A stretch of 64,000 nucleotides of DNA from Cunninghamia lanceolata (GCA_027924645.1 BSBN01001017.1:6226501-6290500); one strand, 5' to 3'. Shown: positions 22,450 through 33,739, numbered from the stretch's first letter. Numbers and translations: made by a program. Notes: generated by a model from the letters alone, not told the origin.

Positions 22450-22892
22450 TAAATTGGCACTAGAAGGAGGGCATTTTAGGATGAGGATCTTCATCAGTAG
22501 TTTAGGTAATGATAAAGATTGTAAGGTAACACTTAGACACCGCTAAATTTCCAAGCTAGACGCAAATTTGTTGTTCTGAGTTAATATATGCTAATCCTGT
22601 GTAAAGTTTCTGAAATCAATCATAAATATTGCAATCTTTACAGTAGATCAGCATGTATTTTTAAAGATCGGCCTTATTTCGGGTAAATTTGTCCAAGCTT
22701 TGAGGTATCCTGCTTTAGAAACCCGATATCAACCTGTAAAGTATTGCCAAACCAAAAATCACCTCATATTCACAGTAGAGCTACAAATATTTTGTAAATA
22801 CTCGGTCAATTTCCAATCCTGACCATAAATATAGTCACTGCCGGTATATTCCAACTAATTTTTACAAAGTTCCAGCCAATTTGCCTCAAAAT
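22450..22892 (+). other. Gypsy-A primer binding site and leader
   Basis: TTGGCACTAGAAGGAGGGC at about 22454 follows the LTR after four bases and has the form of a plant gypsy primer site (TTGGC...); I cannot assign the tRNA with confidence. The rest is an untranslated leader with no visible ORF. The gag-linked frame opens near 22893 without an obvious ATG. Confidence 0.6.
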
Positions 22893-24989
22893 TGAGAAAT
22901 CCTAGCTCACAGGATAAATACCAGGTTACGATCCTCTGGACCTTTTTATGAATTACCTATTAGAGGGTTCAAACCTAGAACCGTAGATATCCATCACACT
23001 CCAGGGTCTAGTGCATCAGGAGCTTCACCAGAACCTCCTGTAACTCCTATTGGTTTACAAATACCTTATGGACTATCTATGACACCTCTTGTCCAACCTC
23101 AACCGACTGTACCACAGGCTCAACCTCCTCCAGTTGCAATGTCCTTCACAGCAGAGTCACCATTGACCTTCACTGCATATCACAAGTTGCCAAAGAATTC
23201 AGACAAACTCTGTCCAAAATATCATCCTTATCAGGATGCTGATGATCATATCAGAACCTTTAAAGAAGCCTGTTGTAGGGCCAGAATAGAGCATCAAGAC
23301 ATTGTATGCAGATTATTTCCCTTTTCCTTAGGGGAAGAGGCTTATAATTGGTTTATTAGTCTTGGTCAGAGTTCTGTCGGTTCATGGGCTATCCTAGAGA
23401 AAGCTTTTACTGATAGATTTAAAGTACCTATTGATCCTTCAATGAACTATCACCTATTTGCCACAATCAAGTGGTTTGAGGGAGAACCTATTGCCAATTT
23501 CAATGCTAAGTTCCAGAAAATGCTATCCAAGTTAGTTACCCCATATACTGTAGGAGATGCTGCTGCCAGGAGTATTTATTACTCAGCTCTAGATCCATTG
23601 ACTTCCATGTTCATCAGGAGAACACATCCTGAAATCACAACCTTGACAGGAGCTTTTCAAGAAGCTATCAAAGTGAATCAGCAGTTAGTCCCTGCTCCTA
23701 CTCCAAATGTTGCATTCCCTACATTGCCTGGCATGTATCTGAAATACCCTACACAATATCCTCTCCAACCACAGTATAATGGAGCTATGATGCCTCCAGC
23801 AGTAATGCCAACACCATTGCAGATATCTCCATTGAGTATCATGCCTCCTCCTAATGGGAATGGTCAAGTGCCTCAGTATCCTACCCAAGCACCAACACCT
23901 CATGGTGTGGATCAGAACAATAACATTGGATCCTCTTTCTTCAAGCCTCAAACTGAAAACGTAGTGGCTAAAGCTCAGGAGGAGAAAGAAGAAATCAAAG
24001 AAATCTCTGCTCAGCTAAGAAAACTAACTACAGAGGTCACTCATTTGAGAAATCAGAACTTCTATTCTCAGCCTAACTAAAACAGAGGCTATAACAATGA
24101 CAGGCCTAGTTATCCTGATAGGGGGTACAACAACAATAATTTCAACAACAATGGTGGAAATAATAACAATCCTCCCAGACAGCCTAGAGTATGGAACTCC
24201 AGGCCAAATAATGGCTCACTACCATCACCCTTAGATAATCAGCCACCTGGTGAAGCTAAACAGACTACTAGAGTCAATCTTGTTGAGGCAGCCCTCACCA
24301 ATTGGTGTAGAATACACAATACAAATGCCCATGCTGAATTAGACTGTCCACAATTTAGAATTGCTGCTAGCATTTTCCAGATAGAAGTATCTAATACTTC
24401 TAGAAATCCACCTCAGGTGGAGGGAAATGAAATTATCCCTTGTGGATATGACTCTGCATTTGTATTAGAAAGTTATACCAATCAGCATCATCAGCAGACT
24501 GTGTCATCCCACCAGCATTATACCCAAACATGTGAAGAATCTGACATGGCTTTTGAGTCAAATTATGTTTTCCCCTTTGAGGATGAGAATGAGCCATCCA
24601 ATGAACATGAGGAGGTGCATGCTTACCAACAGCAATATCAGGGTAAGCACAATTATAATCTGAGAAGTAACTCCAACAGACCTACTAGTCCATTAACCAG
24701 TTCCTTGCCTCTAAATAATTTTAACATACCTCCTGATCCCAAGGCAAGTAACAATCCAGGATTTCCAAAGGTAAATGCACAATATTTGTCACCACAAAAT
24801 ACAGTATCAAAAGTTGTTGGCCTACCTCATGAGTCTGACAAACTAGTCACATATCTTGCAAATGAGATGAAGAAGGTAAAGATCAGCCCATCTCTATCAG
24901 AGTTGTTGAAAACTCCTGCAATTAAGAAGGCGTTCATGAAATCACTAGATGATCCTACTCCTAAAGAGGATAGTCATTCCCCAGGTTAG
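22893..24989 (+). pseudogene. gag: Gypsy-A gag
   Basis: Nucleocapsid/capsid polyprotein. The frame is open from about 22893; the first ATG is 23079 (MTPLVQPQP). The retrotransposon gag domain spans FTAYHKLPKNSDKLCPKYHP, DDHIRTFKEACCRARI, LGEEAYNWFISL and FTDRFKVPIDPSMNY. A TAA at 24078 (QPN*NRGY) interrupts; the frame then continues with an asparagine-rich tract and a knuckle-like WCRIHNTNAHAELDC motif at 24304-24350, ending at TAG 24987. The 333-codon part (23079-24080) is the largest intact piece. The TAA probably arose from CAA. Confidence 0.85.
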
Positions 24990-25037
24990 CCTAGCAATAG
25001 GGATCATGCTCCTAAAGATAACACTATCAAACATAAA

Positions 25038-26765
25038 ATGCTAGCTACTGTCCAAGCTGCAAAAACCTCCCACATGACCTTGTACAAGGACAAAAGTGAG
25101 TCACCACCTTTCCTCCTTACTATAAGGATGTTCAGCAGGAACTTACACAACTGTTTGGTAGATTCAAGTGCATCTACAAATGTCATGCCCCTGTCTATAT
25201 GCAATGCTTTAGGGCTACATCCTGCTAAATCCTTAAAGAAGGTAACACAACTAGATAAAATAGAAGTAAGTGTGGTAGGGGAGTTAACTCACATTCACAT
25301 GCAACTAGCATCTAATCCTAGGATCCAATATTACATCGATATCCATGTAGTAGATATACCTGATACATACGGGATGTTGCTCAATAGGGATTGGTCTAAA
25401 ACCCTCAATGGATATATGTCTACTAACTTCAATCACATGTGGTTACCTTGGAAAGGTATACCAAACCAGATAAGAATAGATGCTGAGCCTAGGATGAAGC
25501 ACATGATCACCGAGTACAACAAAACAAACAAAATCATGTACATGAGTGTTGAACTTGGAGTGTATACCATTAGACCACAAACTATCAAGATAGAAGAGAT
25601 CCTGATGCTTGACTTTCATCATCATCAGGAGGACATACCGACTATAGAACCTGATAATAACTTTGAAAATGAGAATGAAATAGATCACTTCATAAACTTT
25701 GAGATGCATCTGTCCAAGCAGGTAAAATGTTGTCAATTGTTAGATATGCCTGTTCATGACATTTTGTTTGATGGTTGGTGCAGATTACACGACAAGGCAC
25801 ATTCAAAGAAAACTTGTGAAACATGCTTAGATATGATGGAGCTAGAGCGGACATACAGTGCAGCATCATCATCATCTGAGGTAAGTTCCATATCTAGTGA
25901 TGACGATGATACTAATTTTTGTCTGTTTTCTGCAGGACGCACGAGTGTGGTAACAAATCATGATGAGGATCATATCCTGAGAATAGAAGAAATTTTGGTA
26001 TATAACCAGATAAATGTTAAGAAGAAAGAAAAGATCACCCCTGGGAGTGATTGTCTGATGGAGTCGGATTATGAACTGTTTGATGAAGACAGAGGCAGTA
26101 ACCTGACCAGATTCAAAGAGTTTTTATCAGGAGAAATTAAAAAGATGATAGAACAAAAGAAGCATCCACAGGATGCGCTGACTGAAGGATGGTGTAGGTT
26201 GCATGAGGCACATCACTCAGAAACCACCTGCTCACTATGTTTACATATTTTAAAGAGGCACACAGTGCCTGATCCAGAAGATCATCCTCCTGGTGTTGAA
26301 AAGAAAGAAAAGATGAGGTTTAAGAATGCTAAAATTCCTAAGTTAAAATGGATATCAGGTGGAGCAGCTGCCAGAGATGCAAAGAAAAGAGAAAGTTCAG
26401 TTAAGCCTCCTGCTGAAGATAAACCCTGGATCCTTAGATTTGATGGATCCAAGTCCAAACAAGGAGCTGGAGTAGGGATTGATCTCATTGATCGATCAGG
26501 AAAGTCCGACTTAGCCGCTTACAGACTACAGTTCCCCTGTACTAACAATGTGATAGAGTATGAAGCTCTGATTCACGGGATACTGTTTGCTCTCAAGAGG
26601 AAGGTAAACATTCTGCATGTCTTTGGAGACTCAGAATTAGTTGTCAGACAGGTAAGAGGAATTTACTCTTGCAACTATAAGAAATTGTCAAATTATAGAC
26701 ACAGAGTGTGGGATTTGATTGAAGACTTTGATGCATTTAATATCACCCACGTACCAAGAGAATAG
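25038..26765 (+). CDS. pol: Gypsy-A protease and extra RNase H, open part of pol
   Basis: 575 open codons. The aspartic protease active site CLVDSSASTNVMP is at about 25154-25190: the catalytic Asp is present but the usual Gly of DSG is Ser. Further protease blocks are VVDIPDTYGMLLNRDW. Two WCRLH-type Cys/His motifs follow (25776-25836 and 26190-26250). From about 26425 an RNase H of archaeal type is seen: WILRFDGSKSKQGAGVGI, NNVIEYEALIHGI, VFGDSELVVRQVRG and ITHVPRE. Its D-E-D acidic residues are kept. This RNase H sits upstream of RT, not between the usual RNase H and integrase. A frameshift near 26762 leads into the next frame. Confidence 0.85.
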   Translation: MLATVQAAKTSHMTLYKDKSESPPFLLTIRMFSRNLHNCLVDSSASTNVMPLSICNALGLHPAKSLKKVTQLDKIEVSVVGELTHIHMQLASNPRIQYYIDIHVVDIPDTYGMLLNRDWSKTLNGYMSTNFNHMWLPWKGIPNQIRIDAEPRMKHMITEYNKTNKIMYMSVELGVYTIRPQTIKIEEILMLDFHHHQEDIPTIEPDNNFENENEIDHFINFEMHLSKQVKCCQLLDMPVHDILFDGWCRLHDKAHSKKTCETCLDMMELERTYSAASSSSEVSSISSDDDDTNFCLFSAGRTSVVTNHDEDHILRIEEILVYNQINVKKKEKITPGSDCLMESDYELFDEDRGSNLTRFKEFLSGEIKKMIEQKKHPQDALTEGWCRLHEAHHSETTCSLCLHILKRHTVPDPEDHPPGVEKKEKMRFKNAKIPKLKWISGGAAARDAKKRESSVKPPAEDKPWILRFDGSKSKQGAGVGIDLIDRSGKSDLAAYRLQFPCTNNVIEYEALIHGILFALKRKVNILHVFGDSELVVRQVRGIYSCNYKKLSNYRHRVWDLIEDFDAFNITHVPRE

Positions 26766-27414
26766 GAACCATAGGGTAGATGCCTTAGCACAGGCTACTA
26801 GTACGTTAGAACCCTTGTCTATATCAGGCCTAAAGAGATTTTTAGTAGAACTAGTATCAGTGCCTTTAGTACCTGATAATGTTACTAACCTCCAGGTTTT
26901 TGATGATGATCAGCATATCCTTGATTTCATCTCTAATAGAGACATATTTGATGCTCAGATCATAGATGAGAACAATGTGGAAGACCATGTTTGGGAAGAA
27001 GATGAAATATTAGAGTTGCCTAGCAACAAGATTCTCAAAGGTATGATTGAATTAGAAAGAGCCTTTGACTTGGATAATATGCTGAAGTAGAGGGATCTTC
27101 CAAAAGCTGATGGAGGACAGTATTCACAAGTGAATATTAGACAAAATGAAGACAAAAGAAATGTCTTGATTGGTAAAGTTTGCACACCAGAAGAGTTAGA
27201 AGGAATAACTCAAGCTCTTAAGGATTACATCCATGTAATTGCATAGACTTATGATGAGTTGAAGACATATGACACATCAGTCATAACTCACACTATACCT
27301 CTCAAGCCAGATGCTAAACCTTTCAGACAGAAGCAAAGGCCAGTCAATGCTTTGCTTGAACCAATAATTTTTTAAGAAGTCAAGAAGCTGTTAAATGCCA
27401 GGATCATATTTCCT
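26719..27414 (+). pseudogene. pol: Gypsy-A linker between extra RNase H and reverse transcriptase
   Basis: Continues the RNase H end (NHRVDALAQATS) after a one-base shift, then a variable linker to VLIGKVCTPEELEGI and the RT entry (TYDELKTYDTSVITHTIPL, KPFRQKQRPVN). Stops at about 27088, 27244 and 27373. The matching region in Gypsy-B (about 36100-36760, minus) has the same order: NIQNWQVFDSD, KGLIALEKTF, then YDDLKAYREDLFQHEIPL. Confidence 0.75.
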
Positions 27415-28117
27415 ATGAGGTACTCCACCTGGGTGGCTAATCTAGTGCTAGTCAGAAAGAAGAATGGAGACATTAGACTGTGTGTAGACTTCAGGAACCT
27501 GAACAGAGCATTAGAAAAGGATACTTATCCTTTACCCTCATTGGATGAAGTTCTACAGATTGTCAATGGAGCTAAAATGATGTCCTTTCTGGATGGCTTC
27601 TCTGGTTATAATCAGGTCATGGTTGACAAGATTGACAGACTAAAAACTGCCTTCACCACAAAGTGGGGGATATTTGCTTATAGACGCATGCCATTTGGGT
27701 TGATAAATGCTGGAGCAACATTCCAGCGAGCAATGGACATAGCCTTCAGAGGCTTAATAGGAACATGTATAGTCATTTACATGAATGACTTAACAGTGTT
27801 CTCTAAAGAAAGAGACAACCATGTAACAGATCTCATAAATGTATTAAAAAAATGTGAAGAGTATGGGATATCCTTGAACTCCAAGAAATGCATATTCGGG
27901 GTGACAACAGGAAAGTTGCTGGGCCACCTAATAACTGAAAACAGGAATATCATTGATCCTAATAGGGTAGAGTCCATTATGAAATTACAGCTTCCTGGAA
28001 GCAAGAAAGAACTCAAATCTTACTTTGGTAAGATAAATTTTGTCAGGAAATTCATCACTGGCTTTGCAGAAATAGTCAGACCTTTGAATGCTATGTTGAA
28101 AAAGGACACAAAGATTG
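27415..28117 (+). pseudogene. pol: Gypsy-A reverse transcriptase, N-terminal part
   Basis: RT fingers and palm: WVANLVLVRKKNGDIRLCVDF, SFLDGFSGYNQV, LKTAFTTKWGIFAYRRMPFG and TFQRAMDIAF. The active site reads IYMNDLTVFSK: the first Asp of xxDD is Asn at 27784-27786 (GAT to AAT), so polymerase activity should be lost. The frame runs to KKDTKI at 28112, where Gypsy-B is inserted; the domain continues at 41021. The terminal residues of the 27415-28146 frame come from Gypsy-B LTR. Confidence 0.88.
28113..28117. other. Gypsy-B target-site duplication, left copy
   Basis: GATTG before the Gypsy-B terminus TGTTAGG, repeated at 41016-41020 after the terminus GCTAACA. Joining across it restores the RT frame of Gypsy-A. 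Confidence 0.95.
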
Positions 28118-29085
28118 TGTTAGGTCTCAAAAATGCAAGTTGCTAATCCTAAGAGGATGCCAGGCTCTATGTTTGGATTTTGCAACGTTTTTGAACTAAC
28201 TTGACGAAATCAACCTTCAAGGTTTGATGATTTCCTACACTTTAGGTCCTGCTACACCTAGGTGGGTGAACCTTGAATTATTGAAGCAATCTGAGTGTGG
28301 ATGAGTGGACTAACTAGATCTATCTACAATGGCATAGGATGTAAGATAGATGAAAAAGCTGACTAATTAATTCTATGTATAATGTTTAATAGAAATTGTA
28401 TAAGCAATATCAAGGTAAAAGGTTTTAAATAATGAGTTGAATGAGACCAGTGCCTTGTTGGGTAACAGAGTCAATTTGAAGGACCTAGACCAGTAGTTTC
28501 TTAATGGTAATAATTCTAATTGCTTGGCACAGCTTTGGTTTATAGCTTGTATAAACGTGCAAGAAAGTGATTGACAAACTCTTCTTAGCAATCCAACCAA
28601 TATAATCAATTATCTTATAATTCACCAGAAGGTATTTTAATCCTTTCTTGAAGGAACCAAATGAAATGAATGGGCAAGATTAACAGATAATATTTTCTGG
28701 AGACAGAATGGTAATCCTAATTATATGGCTCTACTTAGTAATCCCAACTTACTACTTCCAGGTTACTACGACTAAATTAGAAGGGTTTAATTCCTCAGAT
28801 GGACACCAACCAAATTAATCACATAGATACAGCAAGTGTGTAATGACAGATTAACTATATACTTGATATCTTAATCTGAATAACAAGGAAATGCAGAAAT
28901 GGAGACAGCCACACAATTGAATATTTTCAACAAACAACTGATACCAAGATAGAAACACTGAATCAGAGAACTTCAAACTTCTTCTTCAAATAAAATATGC
29001 AACATAGTCACTTTGAGACATTGTATATTATGTATATATGAATATCTTCTACTGCTGATGATCATTTCAGCATCGATTGTTTAAA
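28118..29085 (-). other. Gypsy-B LTR R/U5 part, noncoding
   Basis: Downstream of the TATA box in element sense. No open frame of note and no recognised protein. It lacks a counterpart in the truncated 5' LTR, so it exists only once here. Confidence 0.55.
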
Positions 29086-29094
29086 CTTATATAG
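29086..29094 (-). promoter_or_regulatory. TATA box of Gypsy-B LTR
   Basis: CTATATAAG on the minus strand, about 80 bp after the stop of the LTR reading frame. As in Gypsy-A, the likely genomic promoter lies downstream of the LTR gene. Confidence 0.6.
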
Positions 29095-29174
29095 ATATCT
29101 CTATGAAGAGATACAACTCTTCAATAAGTCTCTTGGGAACTTAACAAGTATTAACAACAATTACATAATCGTAA

Positions 29175-32165
29175 TTAGGCTCTATTCAGCCATAAATAAA
29201 CTTTAGCTAGATGATCTAGGTACTCTTGATCACGGTGAGAATCAGTAAGCTCAATAGCACTTCTGGTAATTACATCAAGAGTAACCATCTCCTCCAATTG
29301 TTTGCAAGCTTCTTTAGATGCAGAGGCTTTATCTTTCAGAGCTCCTGTGGCTTTGTGCAATATAACCTGACAATCAATAGTCCATTCTTCTTTGCTCTTC
29401 ACCTCTCCATTATCTTTGAATATCCTGGGAACTCCTGCGCTTGAGGCATCAATCCCTTCCTTAGCATCAGCTTTAAGTTTGTCGTAATAATTCTGGTGCT
29501 GTTTGAACAATGCTCTTGCATCAGAGATATCTGTACCATCAGTGGCACTTCTGTTTTGTAAATCAATCATCTTCTCCTGTATCCTCTTATCAAGCCTCTC
29601 ATGTTCTTTGACTGCTTTATGATTTTCTGAGTAGTTATCCCAAAACTGGTTTAACCACCGTACCATATTTGTATACCTGCTCTGCAGTACTGTAACAAAT
29701 GCGTCTATCTGAATTTGTGCAGCCTGATCAGGGGATATTACTTGACTACCTTGTGAGCTCTCACCCTGAGTTATTCTTTTTGTGGATTGGCCAAAGGTAC
29801 TCTTAACAACATCCTTTAAATAATCATTTTCTTTTGTTAATCTCTCACAATTCAGTTTATAAGAATCTCTTTCTTTGATCAGCATCTGAGCTTGTGCTTT
29901 ATTTAATTTTGCAACATTGATACCAATGTCTGCAGTAATTATAGGGTTAGTCTCACTTGCTCTGAAAGTCATAACATGGCCAAAAGTTTTTTCAGTGTCT
30001 ATGATGGCCGTCTTCTTATGGGGAGGATACAATGCCCATATCATCAAAGAATTTTCATCATTATTGTATCTAGTTCCCATATATACTTTATTAACTCCTT
30101 CTGGAGTAAGCTTATACTTGTCATTAGCATTATTCAAAAAGCTATCAAAAACCAGAGCAGAATTTAAATCCAAACCAGGAAAAATCATAACCCCTGCATC
30201 TTTGAGTAACTGTCTACCCTTGCTAGGTGTCATGTCCTGCATTTCTTTATCTACTGTTTGCTTCAACATATCTAATAATTGTTTTTCATTATCAGCAGAA
30301 ACATCATCTACTGATTCTCTAATTTCTTTTCCTTTGTATTTATACAGGAATGATTTAAATTCCTTTGACTGAATGAATGTATCATCTGAAATGAAAGAAT
30401 CATAAGCCTTTTGTCATGGATCTTCATCAGCAGACCCCTCCTCATCATGTAGCACAACAGGAGGCTGATATTGTTGCATTTTTCTTTTAGACATTTCTAT
30501 TGTTTTATCTTGTGGCTGCTCTTGTTCAGTCAATTCTTCATCTTCAGAGGATACCACTTCAACTTCTGCCAACTGCTTTTTCTTTTCATTTAAATCTCTG
30601 TTGTATTTTTCTACCACCAAGTCGACTTCAGCCTCTTCCAGGTTTCTAATGACATCATCACGTGGATAATGTATGTGCATGTACCCACTGAGATTTTGTT
30701 TTCTTCTGGCAGAGTCAATGAAACCTTCAGGGTCAAACCCTTTCCTCACCTCAGCAGTCACCATGTTATAATGCATTAGTTTATCCAAAATGAGATTGTA
30801 TCCTTCTTTTGAAACCACAGTAAAATCACCAAAACACAAAGTGCTGGGCATGAATGATTGTTTATCATGTGAACTTAGATGCATCACATTCGAACAATGC
30901 ATTTGCCTAATTATTTCTAAATATGCAAGTCTGTCAGGGACAGTTTTAGGCAATATGAATGGAGTGTCTTCAAATCCATAAACTCTGATCATAGTGGCAT
31001 CCTCAAAGCAATACCAGTCTCCCCAATTATGAGTGACAGTAGGGGGACCACCAAAATCTTTAGGTCTGAGGAACCTTTTTATTTCATTTGAAATTGAATA
31101 TTCACAGGGGTGGTTGAAATACCTATATAGCACTTTTACACAATGCTCTTCAAATTGAGCATAGCTAGAGTTGGCATACCTGCTATCCCAGATTCTGGTC
31201 CACATTTGTACAGGTATCTCTTCCCCTTTCTTATCCACAGCAACAACTTGAAACTCACTTGGCCACAATCCTACTTCCTGGCCATAGTATAACACCATAT
31301 GCATAAGCATCGAGTAATGCTCAAAAGAGCATGCTGGAGCATTGTTTTTTATTGCAGATAGACCAGAGTCTATTCTAGTAGCAACATAGTAGGCATAATC
31401 AAACTGTCTGGCATTGTGACATTGAATATCAGAGGCTATGACCATCAGAGGAATAGTCATGAACTCAAGGACCTCTGAGCCAAGGACTTGGCCTACAGAA
31501 TAGTAAGTATATTGTATATATGGTTCAAAAATGGCTACATGAAAGGGAGGGCCATCATTCTCAGTCAAGGGTATCACTTCTCCTTCAATCCTGGGCCTAT
31601 GAATGGGTAACCTCCATCCATTGTACGTTGTATCCATTCTCCAATACTCTTTATCCAAATCTTCATAAATAATAGGGACAGTGCACAAATCATCTAAATC
31701 ATACACCTCACAGATAGCATTTTTTGACAGGTGTACAATTGGTTCTCCTTAAGGGTTGCAGATAGCTTTCAGGCCTGAATTGTAATGTCTGGCTAGCAGT
31801 TGAAGGAGTTCTACATTCAAGAATACATTAGGTACAACTAGTTTGCCTAAATTCATGTGCCATGGGTTTGACACAGGAGCATTTCTAAACTGTCTATTAT
31901 GGTGAAATTTGAAAAGCTCATACCCCCGAATTGGGGTCCAGATATCTCCCAGGCGTTTATGTTTATCCTCCAATTTTTCTACTTCTGCCCTGAGTTGGGC
32001 AGACCTCCTGGCCTTGGGAGTTGACCCAGGCAATTGATCAATTAGGTCCTGATTTAACTTTCTATCTTTCACTTTCTCTTCAAGGGTTTGATCAGTTTTT
32101 TGTTTTTTAGGCTTACTGGTTTCCCTTTGTGACTTTCTTCCTTTTCCCTTTCCCGGAGTTTCCAT
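29175..32165 (-). pseudogene. Gypsy-B LTR gene, about 996 codons, two stops
   Basis: One continuous minus-strand frame from METPGKGKGRKSQ to VYLWLNRA, interrupted only by TAA at 31749-31751 and TGA at 30414-30416. The TAA is CAA (Gln) in the 5' LTR copy. Three parts are visible: a basic N terminus (KGRKSQRETSKPKKQK), a globular region (WTPIRGYELFKFHHN, GEPIVHLSKNAICEVYDLDD, YNGWRLP, WGDWYCFEDATMIRVYGFED), an acidic stretch (SSEDEELTEQEQPQ), and a helical C part (KERDSYKLNCERLTKENDYL, and VKEHERLDKRIQEKMIDLQN) that looks like coiled coil. The basic tract could be a nuclear localisation signal. No gag, pol or known enzyme motif. It lies wholly inside the LTR, sense to the element. Confidence 0.75.
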
Positions 32166-32299
32166 TTTAAAACTTTTGGCAGGAAATTCAAATACAGGCA
32201 AATATAATGGTTTGTGTAGGTGTACCTATTGTTCGGTGGCTGGAATTTAGAAGCCTCTGCTTTTGCCCTAAGAATTCCTCTATATTCTCCTTTCGGACG

Positions 32300-33320
32300 G
32301 TTTTTTGCAATTATAGTGATCGTATGAATTTCGTAGTCATTTGTATTAATCACCTGATCAATTCAATGTTCATCGCTGTGAAGTGTCACATTGCCATAAC
32401 TCTGCTTATTAGCGTGATTTTTTGAAATGTCTGGGCGACCTCAACATTTTTTATGGCGTGAACAGTCAATCGGCGTGACCCCTTGATTGTATTCCCGATG
32501 CTATGTAATGTCATGTTTTAAGTGGGCGCGGCCATCGGCATGACTTCTCTCATTGCTAAGTGTTTTAGATCTCTCTGCGATATAGCAAGTCCCACCGATA
32601 TGATTTGCTTATCGGGATGATTAATACTATCAGGGTAATAAAATTATGTTCTCCCGATCTTTATTGTCTTGCCGATATTCATTTTCATATATGGACTTTA
32701 TCTTTATCGGAATGACATACACTATCGGGATAGCTAAATCAAGATATCCCGATCCAAATTATCTTCCTGATGGCCCTTTTCATATCCTTCATCGGATAGA
32801 GTATGTTGAAGTGTTACCGATGCCTTTTGATCGCCGTGACTTGTGAATCGGCGAGACCTAATTCCCTTATCCCGATACGCTGAGTTATCCCGATAGATGT
32901 GTATCGCTGTGAGTCTCGCCGAAAGCTTTCTTATCGCCAAGACTCTAATCATCGGAAGCTTACTTGTTTGCTATCCTGATAGTTTATTTCTCGCCGATGA
33001 CTATTTGCTTCGTTACCCCACAGGATGTTTGGTGAGACTCCTGCCGAAATGCTTCATCAGTATGATATATACCATTGGGGCAACTTTTAAAAAGTTAACC
33101 AATAGATATTTGTCATACCGATCAGCATGACCACTTGCCTTTCTTGCCGATGTAATGTCATCGGCATTACTCACTCCATCGGTGACTTCCATAATTTTTC
33201 TTCCGATCTCTATTCTCACGCCGATGGTTGTTTTCAAATGATTCCTTATGTATCGGTGTAAGCAACACAACCTCTTGCCGATGGATTGATTTTGATGAAA
33301 TTTGGCATTGCTCATCCATA
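32300..33320. repeat. CCGAT/ATCGG short-motif cluster in Gypsy-B 3' LTR
   Basis: Dozens of short CpG-containing words (TATCCCGAT, TTGCCGATG, ATCGGCATGAC, ATCGGGATGA) on both strands over about 1 kb, unlike the CpG-poor DNA around them. The 5' LTR copy is at about 39880-40900. Several sites intact there read CA or TG here, as expected from methylcytosine decay. Same LTR position as the CCCGAT cluster in Gypsy-A. Confidence 0.65.
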
Positions 33321-33436
33321 GACACCTTGTGAGAAATTTTTTTTTATTATGGTCTTTCTCGGATATTCTTCATGATTTATTCAAATATGATGGGGTAAGG
33401 AGATAGTAAAAATTTCAAATTTTTACTGTGCTAACA

Positions 33437-33739
33437 GTGGCTCTATCTGGGATGTATACTCCCTATGAGTATAACAAGGATCCAGATCTCCTGGGGAAGT
33501 AGACCACATATTTTATTATTTTGGGGTGAGGTTTTATGAAACTGGGAAAAGGAAAAGAACAAATGATGGGGAGCGGGAATGATTCCTAGACTACTGTGCA
33601 TGGAATAAGATATTTTGAGAACTATTTGAATGTTGTCCATGCACTGGCAGCACTCAATTCTCTTTGTACATGCTTATGAAAAGAACTGCTTCAAGTATTG
33701 CCCATGTACAGGCAATTCCTGCTCCTCTCCTGACATATT
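33437..33739 (-). other. Gypsy-B 3' untranslated region
   Basis: About 300 bp between the pol stop and the 3' LTR in element sense. I see no clear polypurine tract next to the LTR. The bases adjoining the LTR on the plus strand (GTGGCTCTATCTGGGA) look like a primer binding site but lie on the wrong side for this element. Confidence 0.5.

Larger units (their letters stand above)
28118..33436 (-). repeat. Gypsy-B 3' LTR, complete, 5.3 kb
   Basis: In element sense it starts TGTTAGCACAGTAAAA at 33436 and ends GACCTAACA at 28118. Parts in element order: terminal AT hairpin; CpG-rich CCGAT/ATCGG motif region (33320-32300); 5' UTR; 996-codon LTR frame (32165-29175); TATA box (29094-29086); about 970 bp R/U5. 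The first 1,839 bp match 39176-41015. Confidence 0.92.

Noticed and set aside
33437..33460. Primer-binding-site-like GTGGCTCTATCTGGGA next to the Gypsy-B LTR
   Set aside because: It is on the plus strand beside the 3' LTR, while all Gypsy-B domains are on the minus strand; the position is wrong for a primer site.
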